From positions 167,736,205 through 167,800,204 of the forward strand of contig NC_061114.1 in NCBI RefSeq assembly GCF_002878395.1: 64,000 bases of DNA, in the 5' to 3' direction. A model generated the notes under the pieces. That model was given only the letters and a program-made list of their open reading frames with translations. It had not been told where the DNA came from and ran no database searches. Below are positions 24,532-36,060 of the stretch, piece by piece. Every line of letters starts with the position of its first letter. Position 1 is the first letter of the stretch. A program made the position numbers and the translations under genes. The stretch is from Capsicum annuum. Its lineage: Eukaryota > Streptophyta > Magnoliopsida > Solanales > Solanaceae.

Positions 24532-26178
24532 TGTTGGGTTAATTTATGCACTTTAGCATGCTTATCCTAGCTTATTTAGCCTTGTTTTGAGGGTAATTCA
24601 TGTTATTTATGTGTTAATGATGATATAAATAAGCATCTAAGTGTTTAAGTATGTAATTACAATGTTTAAAGGTGTTTCAAAACAAGTTTGTATTCGAATT
24701 GATCATTTAGAGACGAAATGAGAAAACTAGTTTAACTAGCTTGAGCTAGGTGTTCTTCTTGTCTATTGTGGTGGTTTCTAATATTTTGAATAAGGTCCTA
24801 ATGGTTTGAATGTGTAGTTAAGTTTTTAAAACTTGTTTATACTATGAAAATTTCAATTGGAATAAGAGAAGATTCGAAACAATAAGTTGAAGATCAATGT
24901 GGCAAGCCTAGTCTTAGCTCGTGTTTCTAGTTCACCGTTCTTGATATTGTGTGGTTTTGAGCTCTAATCCGTGGTGTATGTTGATGTATTACACTTGATT
25001 TATTGATTTTTATGATCTATGAACAATATAAAATCTGGAAATTGAATGAAAATAACACCACAAGACCAATGATGGAAGAGGAAAGCACAAGGTGAAGCTT
25101 AACGTCAAAATGACACTTTCTAGAGAGCCCACGCAAATTAGCCATGAAGCAGACCTATCCCCTGTGGAATAAGAAAAGTGGAGTTATTATCTATCTAGTG
25201 GAATAATACATGCGACACTCCATTCCCTCCATAAGGCTGGACCAACGCGACACACCCCTTAGTCCCTACACGGCCAAATTGCCTTCTATTATAAATAGGA
25301 CTTATCACGTTTTGCAAATTACTTTTGGACATTTTTGGACTCGCTGAGGGGATGCTCGACACTTATTTTAGGGTTTATTTATATTTAATTCATATTTTAA
25401 ATATATTTAATCATGTATTCATTGATTTGAATTATGGTTATGTCGATTAGTGGCTAAACGCTCCCTTTTCGGGGTTAAGCCAAGAACATGATTACGATTG
25501 CTATGAATTGATTTGGTTTCATTTATTTATCATATTTGGTTGTTTTTTTTACCCTTTTTATCATTATTTTAAGGATTAGTGACCCTTATAATACATATAT
25601 TATTGACTTTGTGATCTCAGGAGGGGGAATAAGAAGATAGAATGTGGGGGTAAATAGAGTAGGATTCTTATTCCTTTATAAAATAGGGGATTTGAATCAA
25701 CATCTAGGATAGGGTTATACCTAGAAGCCTTACTTGGTTCACTACGGGATGAAATATAAATGTGTTTAGTTTAGTTTTGACATCCCCACTCAACAATGTA
25801 GTTGTGGGTCTAAGTTAAATAGGTGGTTAGAGGTCGGGAGACCATGATCATAAAATCAACCTCGTTAATCAACAATCAAGATAAGTAAATTAACCAATGA
25901 AGTTCAATAGCATAGTATGATTGTTTGTAGTGCTTTAGCCTTGGGTCTTAATTCATTGATCGTATCAAGTCTTTACTTTTACGCACTATTTGCTATACAT
26001 TTAGTTTATAACTTTCAAAACTCTATTGGTTATATTCGCACTAATTTAATCTTAATAGTAGAGATAGAATAGGATAGTTGTTAAAACAAGTCTCTTAGGG
26101 ATCAATATTCGGCTTTATTTAAGGCCACTATATTACTTTGTGTGACCATGTACACTTGAGTCTATGCTTGGTCACAAT
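24532..26178 (+). mobile_element. Right LTR of the Athila-like derivative
   Basis: About 1.65 kb. It begins TGTTGGGTTAATTTATGC right after the polypurine tract and ends near TTGGTCACAAT, before the target duplication. It keeps the final section missing in the left LTR (25790-26178), which has the form seen at Athila/Tat LTR ends (AGGATAGTTGTTA, then a CTTAGGGATC string). CTATAAATAG at about 25289-25298 matches the TATA region of the left copy. Confidence 0.85.
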
Positions 26179-26184
26179 AATAAC

Positions 26185-26700
26185 TTAGCATAGTCCTCAC
26201 CACGGTCGATAGTCTTCACAGGCAAGACGTGAGCCGACAGAGTCAATTGACAATGACCTAAATCCAGTCATACTAATTGCGAGACTGTGGAAAACCCATA
26301 ACAAAATCCATATTTATCATCTTCCACTTCTACACAGGAAACTCTATCTTTTGAGACATGCCACCAGGACTAAAGTGCTCAACCTTCACTTGCTGAAGAC
26401 CATACACTTAGCCATAAAGTTATCCATATCCCTCTTTATATTGTTACACCAATAAATCTTCTTCAAATCATGATACATCTTTGTTGAAACCAGGTGAACA
26501 ATATAGACTCATGAGCCTTAGTCAAAATCCTCTCTCGCATCCCATCAACATTAGGAACACATAATCTGCCTTGGTACCTCAGGATACCATCACCACCAAT
26601 CTTAAAGGCCACCACCTTTTGCTAACCCACATAACCCTTAATCTGTATGAGAATGGGATCTAAATCTTCTTTCTCCTTCACCTTAGCACCAAGAGATGAA
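26185..26700 (-). pseudogene. Integrase N-terminal part of element Y
   Basis: The minus strand reads MYHDLKKIYWCNNIKRD and DNFMAKCMVF (zinc-binding HHCC module, the second cysteine of the last pair changed), VKVEHFSPGG, INMDFVMGFP and a decayed DxIWVIV core. The frame then enters LSAHVLPVKT and is cut in GEDYAKL by the Athila-like insertion. Its continuation is at 22692 and below. Several stops are present. Confidence 0.85.
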
Positions 26701-28110
26701 TTAACCATTTCTTGCATAATTACCTCTCTATACTTAAAGTGTAAGAGATGAACTACCAAGTTAGCTAGCCGGTGAATATCTTACACCAATCCACTTTTCT
26801 CCTCATCCACATGAGATAAAATCCCCCTGGACAACCTGCTAAGAGCATCAGCAACCACATTATCTTTACCTAGATGATGGTGAAAACTCATATCATAGTC
26901 CTTTATCAACTCAAGCCACTGCCTCTGCCGAAGATTCAACTCCTTCTGAGTAAACACATATTGCAGGATCTTATGATCTTAATAAATTTCTATATGCACC
27001 ACAATAGATTATGACGCCAAATCTTCAAAGAGAAAACCACAGCCGCCAACTCCAAATCATGAGTCGAATAATTCTTCACATGAACCTGAAGTTTCCTAGA
27101 AGTATAAGCCACCACCTTTCCATGCTATATCAAACCACAACCCAGTCCCACATAGGATGCATGACAATAAATAATGAACCCATCAATACCCTCGGGCTGG
27201 GTCAAAACTGGCGCAGAGTTTAACTTATTTGTCAATTTCTCAAATCTAACCTCACAAGCATCGGACCATAAAAACTTCACCTTTTTTTGCTTCAACTTCG
27301 TTAAGGGAGCAATGATAGAAGAAAAACTCTCTACAAACCTCCTATAATACCCAACCAAGCCTAAGACGCTCTGAATGTCGGTTGGAGTCGTGGGTCTAGG
27401 CCACCTCTTTACCACCTTACCTTTCTGTGGATCTACTTTGATCCCCTTTCTATAAAGAACATGCCCAAGAAAATTCATAACATTCTGCCAAAACTCACAC
27501 TTAAAGAATTTAGCATTCAGTTTCTGGTCCTTAAGAATCTGCAACACAATTTGGAGGTAATTGACATGATCTTTCTCACTATTAAAATAAAGCAAAATAT
27601 AATTAATGAAGATAATAACAAACAAGTCCAAGAACTATTTGAACACCAAATTCATAAAATCCATGAAAGCATCTGGAGCATTAGTCAATCCAAATAACAT
27701 CACCAAAAACTCATAATGACTATATCAGCTTTGGAAAGCAAACCTAGCAATATCAGTCTCCCTAATATTTAATTAATGATAACCTGAGCGAAGATCAATC
27801 TTGGAGAAACATTTATCACCCTGAAGCTGGTAAAAAAGATTATCAATCCTAGGGAAAGGGTATTTATTCTTTAAGGTAACATTATTCAACTGTCGATAAT
27901 CTATACACATTTGAAGAGACCCATCTTTCTTATGCATAAAAAGAATAGGATCACCCTACAGAGAGATGATGGGATGGATGAAACCCTTATTAATGAGATA
28001 TTTTAATTGGTCCTTTATCTCTTTTAACTCAGTCGGAGCCATTCTATATGGAGGAATAAAGATAGGACGTGTATCTGATTAAAGATCAATCCAAAAGTCT
28101 ATTTTCCCAT
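26701..28110 (-). pseudogene. RT and RNase H of element Y, active site lost
   Basis: The minus strand carries RT then RNase H. An open run of 168 codons (27125-27631) begins FVIIFINYILLYF, where gypsy RTs have FIDD, so both catalytic aspartates are replaced. It continues FLGHVLYRKGIKVDPQ, RWPRPTTPTDIQSVLGLVGYYRRF, LWSDACEVRFEKL and the RNase H start IYCHASYVGLGCGL. The rest of RNase H lies at 26750-27120 (STHDLEL-like string near 27050). The RT N-terminus is at 27780-28080. With the double-aspartate loss plus frameshifts it cannot act. Confidence 0.9.
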
Positions 28111-28339
28111 CAGGAGGAGTGCTAAGAGGATCCTTAAGAAACACTTCAGGGTGCTTATTAACCACAGGGACAGATTACAAAGAAGGTACATTGGATCTAG
28201 AATCTTTAACCTAGACCAAATGATAAAGACACCCATTGGAGATGAACTTATTAGCTCTAAGATAGGAGATAAACCTTCTTTTAGGAACTAAGGAACTTTC
28301 CTCCTATTCTATTACCAGTTGATTAGAGAATTGGAAGCT

Positions 28340-28690
28340 AACCGTATGGGTCCTATAATCCAAGGAAACATAGCACGAATGGAGCCAATCCATTCTCAAG
28401 ATAACATCAAAATCCACCATACCAACTCTATCAAATCCACCAAAGTATCCCTATGAAAGATGGACACCACACAACCCCTATAAATTTATAACCATAATAG
28501 AATTACCCAATGGGGTATACACAGAGAAAGGTTCAGGAATAGTCTTGAGACCAAAACCAAAATACATAACTACATAAGGGGTTATATAAGAAAGGGTAGA
28601 TCCTGAATCAAATAAATAGTATACATCACAAGAGAGGAGTTGTATTATACCGGTAACCACATCAGGAGATGCCTCAAATTTCTAGTAAGT
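28340..28690 (-). pseudogene. Protease of element Y
   Basis: The minus strand reads EASPDVVTGIIQLL, then YYLFDSGSTLSYITPYVV and PFSVYTPLGNSIMV. The DSGS motif is the retropepsin active site and is intact here. Breaks occur just after it; GCVVSIF- and RDTLVDLI-like strings follow near 28420-28470. This domain would cut the Gag-Pol polyprotein. It lies between gag and RT as expected. Confidence 0.85.
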
Positions 28691-29307
28691 AGCCAGAGCA
28701 TAAAAACCATTCCAGCCAGTGCCGGTACCCGACGTAGCACCCTTTAGTACAAGAGCTTAAGAAGTAGCAATTGGGACCTTATTAGCTCCTGTGACAACTT
28801 TTACTATTAGATAATGTCCCTACGTATGACCAGGATACCCACAATTATAGCACTGAATCCTCCCCTTATCACACTGACCATGATGAAGCTATCCATAAAA
28901 TCGACACGGAGGATGGGTTGACTGAGCTCCACTAGCTTGAGATTTGGCACCCTTTTCCTTAAAACCACTATCAAACTAAAAGCGATGATCAGCAGAAGGA
29001 TTAAGATAAGGAGCACTAGCTAATAACTAGGAATTAGAACTTCTCCAATTCCTCCTCTTTGACCACTGTCTAACATTTCTTTCACTAGCTTGCTGGCCTC
29101 CACCGTGCTCTGAACATTATTTCTTATTCTGCCTCTCTCTCATATCTACCTATTTCTTATTTTTCTTCTTCACCTGCTGTATATAAAGTACAAGTCTGAA
29201 GATATCCATATCAATGTTTAACATGGCGGCCTTACACTCCAATACTAAGTCACAAGATAAACCAGAAGCAAACTTCCTTATTTTGTCTCTCTTTAATACG
29301 TCATACT
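28691..29307 (-). pseudogene. Gag C-terminal part of element Y with zinc knuckle
   Basis: The minus strand has the nucleocapsid knuckle CYNCGYPGHT near 28815-28860 (C-X2-C-X4-H, last cysteine not kept) and a linker of low complexity. Near 29150-29290 the gag domain end reads RKFASGLSCDLVLECKAAMLNIDMD. It is cut at about 29307 by an LTR insertion and continues at 31888. Confidence 0.8.
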
Positions 29308-29611
29308 AATCTTAGCTCAATTCAACTTTAGTTGCATGCATAAGGGGCTTAAGTCTTGAAATTTTCACTAAGATTTGGGGGATTATTCATTTTCACGACC
29401 CATCTAACTTCGAGGGTTTCTATTTTAGTCAAAAGATAAACCAGAAGAAAACTTCCTTATTTTGGCTCTCTATAATGCCTCATACTAATATTAGCTTGAT
29501 TCAACTTTAGTTGTATGCATAAGGGGCTTAAGTCTTGAAATTTTCACTAAGAGTTGGGGGCTTAGTCATTTTCAAGACCCTTCTAACTTTGAGAATTTTT
29601 ATTTTGGTGTT
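29254..29611 (+). repeat. 179-bp tandem duplication across an insertion junction
   Basis: Two units start at 29254 and 29433 with AAGATAAACCAGAAG and run to about 29432 and 29611. Each contains about 50 bp of Y gag followed by about 130 bp of the inserted LTR, so the duplication arose after the LTR was in place. The units differ at scattered positions. Confidence 0.85.
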
Positions 29612-31887
29612 TTCAACCTCAAGATTTTGGTTTTTGAGTTGATTCATGTTCAGGGATATAAAAGGTATGTCTCAGGAGAGTTTAGGATTTTTCAGGCAAG
29701 GTTTAGGTCATGTTTGCATAAAAAAAATTAGTGGTTCACCGTGATAAGCCCTCAATGAGGTGTTAGTCCCGATGTCATACATACCACATCGTGGTAAGAA
29801 ATCAACAACCACGATAAGACCACATCGCGGTGAGATTATTGCATCCAGTTCTAAATTTAAATAACTAAGGGGTAATTAGGTCTTTACCCGTCAACCCAAT
29901 CATTCATAACATGACTTAGGGAATTATTTACCCTTCTTCTCTAAATTTTCTCTCAAGAAAACCCTTCCTTTTTCCCAAGAACAAAATTGAGTTCCTTTTT
30001 CCCCAAGAAATTAAGAATTCAAGTTCCCCAAGTTCAAGAACCTTCAAGAAAGCATCAAGATTAGTGTTTTCCTTTCAAGTTAAGAAACTTAAGGTATGCA
30101 AGGTGTTCATCCATGGGTCCCTTTTCACCCATAGAGCCCAAAACCCCTCTTTTTAACTAAAGAATAAATTTTTCTCTTATTATGGAGTTTTGTATGTTCA
30201 AGATAGATTAAATTCATGTCTTTTCTTGTTAATTGAACTCAATTTCATGTTCACATATGATCCCATGAAAGATTAGGTTAATTCATGTTTTAAACTATAA
30301 TTTCCTATGCCATGCTCTAGTGAGAAAATCTCTAATTTATGAAATTTAGCCATGTAATCATGTTGATTTCCTATGTTTAACACATTCATATGTTCATGTT
30401 CATGATTCTCACATATTTGGTGGAATGTTCATGTTTTAGGTCTTTGAACCATGATTCTCATACTATAGTTTTAAGTGTTGATATCGTGCTTTATGGTCAT
30501 TCAGCGCTGGCGGGTTATGAACACCTGATACCTATGTGTTTTTACATATTTTCATTTTCAGGTAACAAGTCAGTCAAGTTAGTCAGAACCAAGGTTTTAT
30601 CCCCATACTCAAATGATCATTTTTATAACGAATCCACCTGTATTATTTTATGTTAAATACCTCAGTTTAAAAGTTCATGGTTACTTCAGATTATGCATGC
30701 ATTGTCAGTTTTCATAACACCATGTTTGAGCATATCATCAGTGCATGCACCAGTTCATGATTTCAGTGTCAGTTTAGTTGGGAGTAGGATTTAGAACTAA
30801 GAAAACCCAGGGATGGGGGGCTCACTTTCTAGTAGAGGGTGTGACCTTTAGTATCAATCCCTAGTTCCAGAACTACGTAGACAACATAGGTTTTAGATGT
30901 CTACCTTTTAGTTGAGGGTTGACACATATTACACGAGAGCACCTGCCAGTAGAGTGTGACTTTTTAGTCCATTGGGTCACTAGTTTAGTGGATCCACACA
31001 ACTAGTGTTAGTACCCATGGCATGGTACTTGACACATATACTGGCATGTCGATTATATGATACCTCTCATAGTTGCAATTCAGCTATTCAAACTAAGTAC
31101 AATTTAGTATTACATGATCAATATTTAGATATCAGTATACAAACATCAGTTAATCAGTATACAGATACCAGCTAATCAGTAATCAGTATGTCTTAGCTCA
31201 GTTTTGCTTGACCAAAACATATAAATTTTCAGTTATTCAGTAATTTACAGATTATCTCAAAAATATGTTTATGCTTGGTCTTGCATTCTCAGATTTTATA
31301 TGTAGATGCAGTTATGCTTTGTTATCTCATGCAATCCAGTCAGTCGTTATCTCACGTACTAATAAATTCTAAATACTGATCGCATTTTTTTTTGTGCTAT
31401 GTTGTCATATAACATAGGTTCAAATGCTCAGTTTCTCGATCGCTTTTAGACAACTCAACGTACTCAGGAGTAGTAGTGATGAGTCCTCATCTATCGAGGA
31501 CATAATTTGTTTATTTCAGTACTTTTTATGTTCAGTTAGTTAGAGTTAGTTGGGGGTCTGTCCCATCAACTCCTCAGTCAGTTTAGAGGCTTCCAGACAA
31601 TCACACAGTCAGTCAGGTAGTTAGACAGTTACCAATTCTTTTAGCACTTTTCCGTTGTTCAGATAGACGGTTGGTTTTAAGTATTTATCATATGTTTTAG
31701 ACTTGTGATGTAATCATATCTCAGTGTTCATATTGGTATTACTTCAACAGTTTATCTTATGGACACGTGCTTTATCATTATTTTATTCAGTGCTCACCAC
31801 AACAGGTACCAGCTCATAGGTTAGCTTGTGGTCACTTTTGACCTTAAGCACCATTATCAGGACTAAGGGGTAGTTTAGGTCGTGACA
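29308..31887 (+). mobile_element. Solo gypsy LTR in Y gag
   Basis: It ends GTAGTTTAGGTCGTGACA at 31887, where Y gag resumes. The left end is about 29308. Candidate duplications are ATACT (29303-29307) and ATTCT (31887-31891), one mismatch, so both the TSD and the exact ends are tentative. It is related to the LTR at 41103-44162: both have TTTAAGTGTTGATATCGTGC, TATGAACACC, and GGTTAGCTTG near the end. No internal coding was found. A CG-rich tract lies at 29730-29870. Confidence 0.78.
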
Positions 31888-32605
31888 TTCTCATGCTAGA
31901 AATTAACTCCGGAGCATAGTGAGACAACTGATGAAATTTCAAAGCATATTCCTTCACACTCATCCTACTTTGCTCAAGTTCACAAATTCTTTGACCTCAA
32001 TCTCCCTCAATTCTTGTGGAAATAAAGGATCAAGGAAGGCACCAGAGAACTACTCCCACAAAGCCTGCTCAACATCATCACCCCTCAACTATTTCCACTA
32101 CTCATACAACTGATATGCCATATCCTTCAACTGATATGCGGCAAACTCCACACCCTTAGAATCAAAAGCATGCATTACCTTAAATATTTTATCCATCTTA
32201 TAAATACATCCTTAAAGATCCTCTTTAACCTTAGAGCCAGTGAAAGTTAGGGGATGCAACCTCATGAACTGACCAACTCGAGTAACCTCTGAAGAAGGAG
32301 AAATAAAACTAACCTGACCTGACTGGCGAGACTAGGAAGTCATTAATTGAGTCAACAGATAAATAGAACAATAGAACTCAGTAATAGAGATCTATCTTTG
32401 AGATGATTGAGCATGAGTGTTTTTAGAGAACAACTAACTCAATATTAGGGATCGGTGGAACTCCACGTGGTTTAGTACAATTAGAAGAAGGGACCTTAGA
32501 CTAGTTCTACACCCCATAAATGGGCCGAGTTCCATCTACATTGTCCTTAGGTAGGACGGAGGGTCTGGTAGAGTTTTTGCGAGCATCAGATCGTTAGAAA
32601 GGCAT
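31888..32605 (-). pseudogene. Gag N-terminal part of element Y
   Basis: An ATG at 32605 on the minus strand opens MPF then a stop, followed by RSDARKNSTRPS. The gag domain appears lower down: FMRLHPLTFTGSKV-like near 32230-32290, DKIFKVMHAFDS near 32165-32200, and SLREIEVKEFVNL then SVKEYALKFHQLS near 31920-32020. It continues beyond the inserted LTR at 29307. The coding is degraded by stops. Confidence 0.8.
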
Positions 32606-32800
32606 TATCTGAAATATGAGTAAGGCAAAGATTAGATGAATTTTAAGACTCCAAACTCTATATGCCAAAATAGAACACAGGAAAGGGAAACATTCCTAAA
32701 TATCTCATAGCCTCTCCCTTATAAGTGTGGCATGCTACATACCTATAAAAGAGTCTCTACTTGATACGGCTTTGTGGACACCCAATGATCTTAAACCTAG

Positions 32801-32813
32801 GCTCTGATACCAA
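32801..32813 (-). promoter_or_regulatory. Primer-binding site of element Y
   Basis: The minus strand reads TTGGTATCAGAGC, a perfect met-tRNA-type primer site, a few bases from the 5' LTR end. It is the best-preserved primer site in the window. Confidence 0.92.
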
Positions 32814-32821
32814 GATTATCA

Positions 32822-34819
32822 TGACCCAACCCCGATCCTAGCCATGATGGGTATCTCAAACCTACTGTGGGTCAGAGACCACCCCCATAGTCTATCCAGT
32901 ACAAAAAGGATATAGTATAATAGCGGAAGCAATTCAAGTAAACACATGGAAGATAAATAACTAAGAAAAAGGTTATAAGAATCTCAAACAAATAACTCAA
33001 TCCACAATTGTCCATAAAAACCTCTAAAACAAATCAAATATCAACTAGGTCGAGACATGTCCTCGACCATGGCCAAAAAGAAATCCAAAATATATAAAGA
33101 AATCGATAAGATTTTGATACATATAAGAAAATCAATGAAATGTCTAGCCTTTTGAAAGATGGAGGCTCACCACTTTTGTGTAGACCTACCAACTAACTAG
33201 AATCTACCTAACGCTGCACAAGGGTAAAAGAAATGTCCCCATACCCTACATTATGAAATAGTGTAATGTCCTACGTTGGTTAGTAGGGTGAGTGCTAGCA
33301 TGTAACTCAAGATAGGGATAAAATAATGCCATTTCAAAATCAAGTTCTGCTCAATGAACATGTTCACATACATGCATACATATATATATAAGAAGATGGG
33401 ATAAGGGGAAAGATTTAGCATAAGATTTAAAATCATTAACCTAGATTATTTAGCTCTAATCGTCCTAATAACACCCACGGGCTATATAAGTCCCGTTCCC
33501 CCACCAAAAAGGGCTTAATATGTGTTGGATGCACAAACTAAAGGTATCAAGGAAGGCCAGGGAATCCACGACCCTACGCCATTCTTGGATACAGATATAT
33601 ATAAAAAGTGTGACAATGCACATGGTCATTAAGACCCACACACCGGCAAACGTGATTTCCAGTATTGGTCCCTTCAGGACCTCCATATTCACGACGAGCT
33701 ACAAAATCCCCATTAAGCCCAATTAAAACCCTTACACACAAACCTATCCATTTAACCAAGGAATCATCAATTAAGGCATTAGCAATGGTATCCTTACACC
33801 AATTAAAAATCTTTCAAGCCAAATTCATTGTTCCATTCAAATTATCCATCAACTTGGGGGAATCCACGACCCCCAAGGTCCAATTTAAAATCAAAACATG
33901 TTCTATTGACCTTTTATGCAATGCAAGGTTTCAAAAATTCATTTCAATATGCATATATCCATGTTTCAAAGCCAATTTTATAAGGTGGGTTGAGGTTCTT
34001 ACCAAATCCAATACAAAGATCTATTTATTTGGGGGAATCTATGAACCCTGTAATTTATAAAGTCAATTTGGGTAAATCCACGACCCTCATCCAAATTCCC
34101 ATGCCCATGTATAAATTCAATTCATAACCCATGAGATAAAGCATAAATAACAAATCCATAACCATGGGAAAACCAACCAAGTAGTAGTCATTCAAAACCC
34201 TCAGCCCATAATTCAAAACAATAAGTAAATCCTCGTAAACCCTAATTAAAAACATGCTTTTCATAAGATAAGTTTTAGGGTAAAGATATATGCCTAGGAA
34301 TTCCAAGAAATTGGAGAGAAATCACAACTTGGATCTCTAGATGACCGACCCTTAGAAACCCTAACCTTGATCTTGATTGGGGAATTTTTAGAAAGGAGAG
34401 AAGTGTTTATGTTGGCTAAATAATGAAATTAGGGACCCTTAGGTGTTTTATGGTTGTGGATCATATTTAGAAAGGAGGAAAATGTCCAAATTGCCTAAAT
34501 TAAAAGCGTATAAAATTTGTTACCAGAAAATTTGTTACCAGTCTCTATGGGTAACCTTACGACTAGTGGTCTGGGCAGAAAGTTTGGGCCATTATACTGG
34601 TTTGGTCATGAGTCCCTTATTATGAATCATGAACTCACAATATGACTCGTAAGGTCCAAATCATGACCTCAACAGAAACTATGGACAAAATTATTGGTCA
34701 GGTTATTATTAGTACCTTACGACTCACGAGGAGTCTTCATGACTCATCATCTGAGTCATAGCCTGAGTAGTGAGCACAACACCAAGAGAATTTCTGAGTT
34801 CAGAACTTGGGGTGTTACA
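32822..34819 (-). mobile_element. 5' LTR of element Y
   Basis: About 2.0 kb, running on the + strand from TGACCCAACCCC to GGGGTGTTACA, and homologous throughout to the 3' LTR. Divergence between the two is obvious by eye, with frequent substitutions and small indels, so the insertion is not recent. The degraded CG-rich tract at 34540-34770 carries TACGACTCACGAGG-type motifs. Confidence 0.88.
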
Positions 34820-34824
34820 AAAAG

Positions 34825-35357
34825 AACTAGAATAGGGAGGGAATATTCATAAACTTTGCCTTAGGGGTTGGGAATGAGTTAAAATCCCCAATTGGGTAGG
34901 TCATTGCATTGATTATGTGTTTTGAGTTTATCTCTAGCAAAAACAATAAAAAATTACATAGAAAGGCATGGCTCAGGCATACTTAAGTTGTGCAATCTTG
35001 GATTGAGGTAGTTAATGGTTATATAGTTTAATATAACTGTGTTATATGTGTATGTTATCGATTTCTTAGTTTTAGTTGTCGATGCATTTCTTTAGGAATG
35101 ATACATTTCACTGAACTTATATGTAAGACTTGTGAATATTACAAGTTTTGGTTGTTATCATTGCGTTATGTTATTTTATATATATGCCATTGTTAAATAT
35201 GAAATATTCTGGTATTTAGGCATTGTCATGGGATATTGATGGAATAAGGTTGATAGGCACTTACGTCTGGGATTTAGTACATGGAGAGAATTTTTTCCCT
35301 ATAAGTCATGTCTAGTGGGAGATCGTAAGACCATTGGAGTGTATGTACAAGGTGCAG
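34825..35357 (+). mobile_element. 5' LTR copy of element W, second part
   Basis: It resumes at AACTAGAATAGGGAGG and is similar to 49770-50299 (TTGGATTGAGGTAG, GGTTGTTATCA, TGGAATAAGGTTGA, CTGGGATTTAGTACAT). Homology stops at GTACAAGGTGCAG, exactly where a primer-site-like string in inverted orientation begins. The 3' copy continues for several hundred bases more, so this copy is truncated at its 3' end. Confidence 0.78.
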
Positions 35358-36060
35358 GATACCAAATAGACTGGGAGACAGTGGTGCATAGACTCTATAG
35401 GCAGACTAACTAGGTGATTAACAATAGAGCTTCAAAATTTCCAACATGAAGGGTGGTTTCACGACTATGTAGGTGGCACACCATATGAAATAAAATATCT
35501 CATCGATACCATGGACCATAGTCTCTTACCTTTTCAACACGATAAGCGGTATGCCATATGAAATCCAAGATTTTTAATAAACACACAACAACTTTCTTAT
35601 AATTAAATAGTAAATAATTAATCACCTAGTATAATTTGTTCCGTATATAACATCAACAGGTTTTATTATGGCTCTCCCATGTCCTGTTTCCCTCAAGCAT
35701 CCATAGAACAAAGGTTTACTACATAAGACATTAGTTCTACATATTCGTCAAAATTGGAAAGCTATTGTGCAGAACAAGCCAATTTTATTTCTTGAACTTG
35801 GAAAGGACTTAGAGATCTATGTCGTGTGGACAAAGCTAACTTTGTTTCATATTCATGGAAAGTAACTTTAGAATTCTATGTTGTAATCACAATAACTACT
35901 TGCTAAAGTATTTCCTTACCCTATTACTCTAACCTAAAGGATCGAAGTACCCATCCCTTTGGAAGAGAGAAAACAAGAGACAATTTAGCCATCAAACGTT
36001 TTTATTGAGAATCTTAAAGGTTACAAGAGAGGATTTAGGTGGAGAGAGCACAACATATCT
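35358..36060 (-). repeat. Left inverted arm of the caulimovirid-like relic
   Basis: Read on the minus strand, this arm is homologous to 40795-41102 continued by 44168 to about 44583. Shared strings are GAAAGGACTTAGA, GTTCTATGTTG, AATCACAATAA, AAGTACCCATCCCTTT and GAGAGGATTTAGGT. The polyadenylation-signal copy AATAAA is kept near 36002-36008. The far end in minus orientation is TTTGGTATCC (35357-35366), reminiscent of the tRNA primer site that defines the genome start in plant pararetroviruses. It reads as the viral leader in reverse orientation. There is a partial internal duplication around TTTCATATGG at 35475-35570. Confidence 0.65.

Larger units (their letters stand above)
22687..26184 (+). 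mobile_element. Athila/Tat-like deletion derivative, TSD AATAAC
   Basis: The element is 22693-26178 (3.5 kb). AATAAC at 22687-22692 and 26179-26184 flank it, and the Y integrase reads through if one copy and the element are removed. It consists of two direct long repeats separated by only about 580 bp that match the 3' noncoding region of such elements. All gag and pol are absent. The right repeat keeps the typical LTR end; the left repeat lacks about 270 bp near its 3' end. It cannot encode its own proteins and would have needed an autonomous relative. Confidence 0.85.
17121..34824 (-). mobile_element. Complete but decayed Ty3/gypsy element Y with TSD AAAAG
   Basis: The element proper is 17126-34819 (17.7 kb with nested insertions). 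Perfect AAAAG duplications at 17121-17125 and 34820-34824 match the W LTR sequence on either side, and the uninterrupted W copy at 49765-49775 shows the single original site. In minus orientation the order is 5' LTR, primer site, gag, protease, RT, RNase H, integrase, polypurine tract, 3' LTR, which is the Ty3/gypsy order. Without its nested insertions the element would be about 9.1 kb. Confidence 0.9.
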
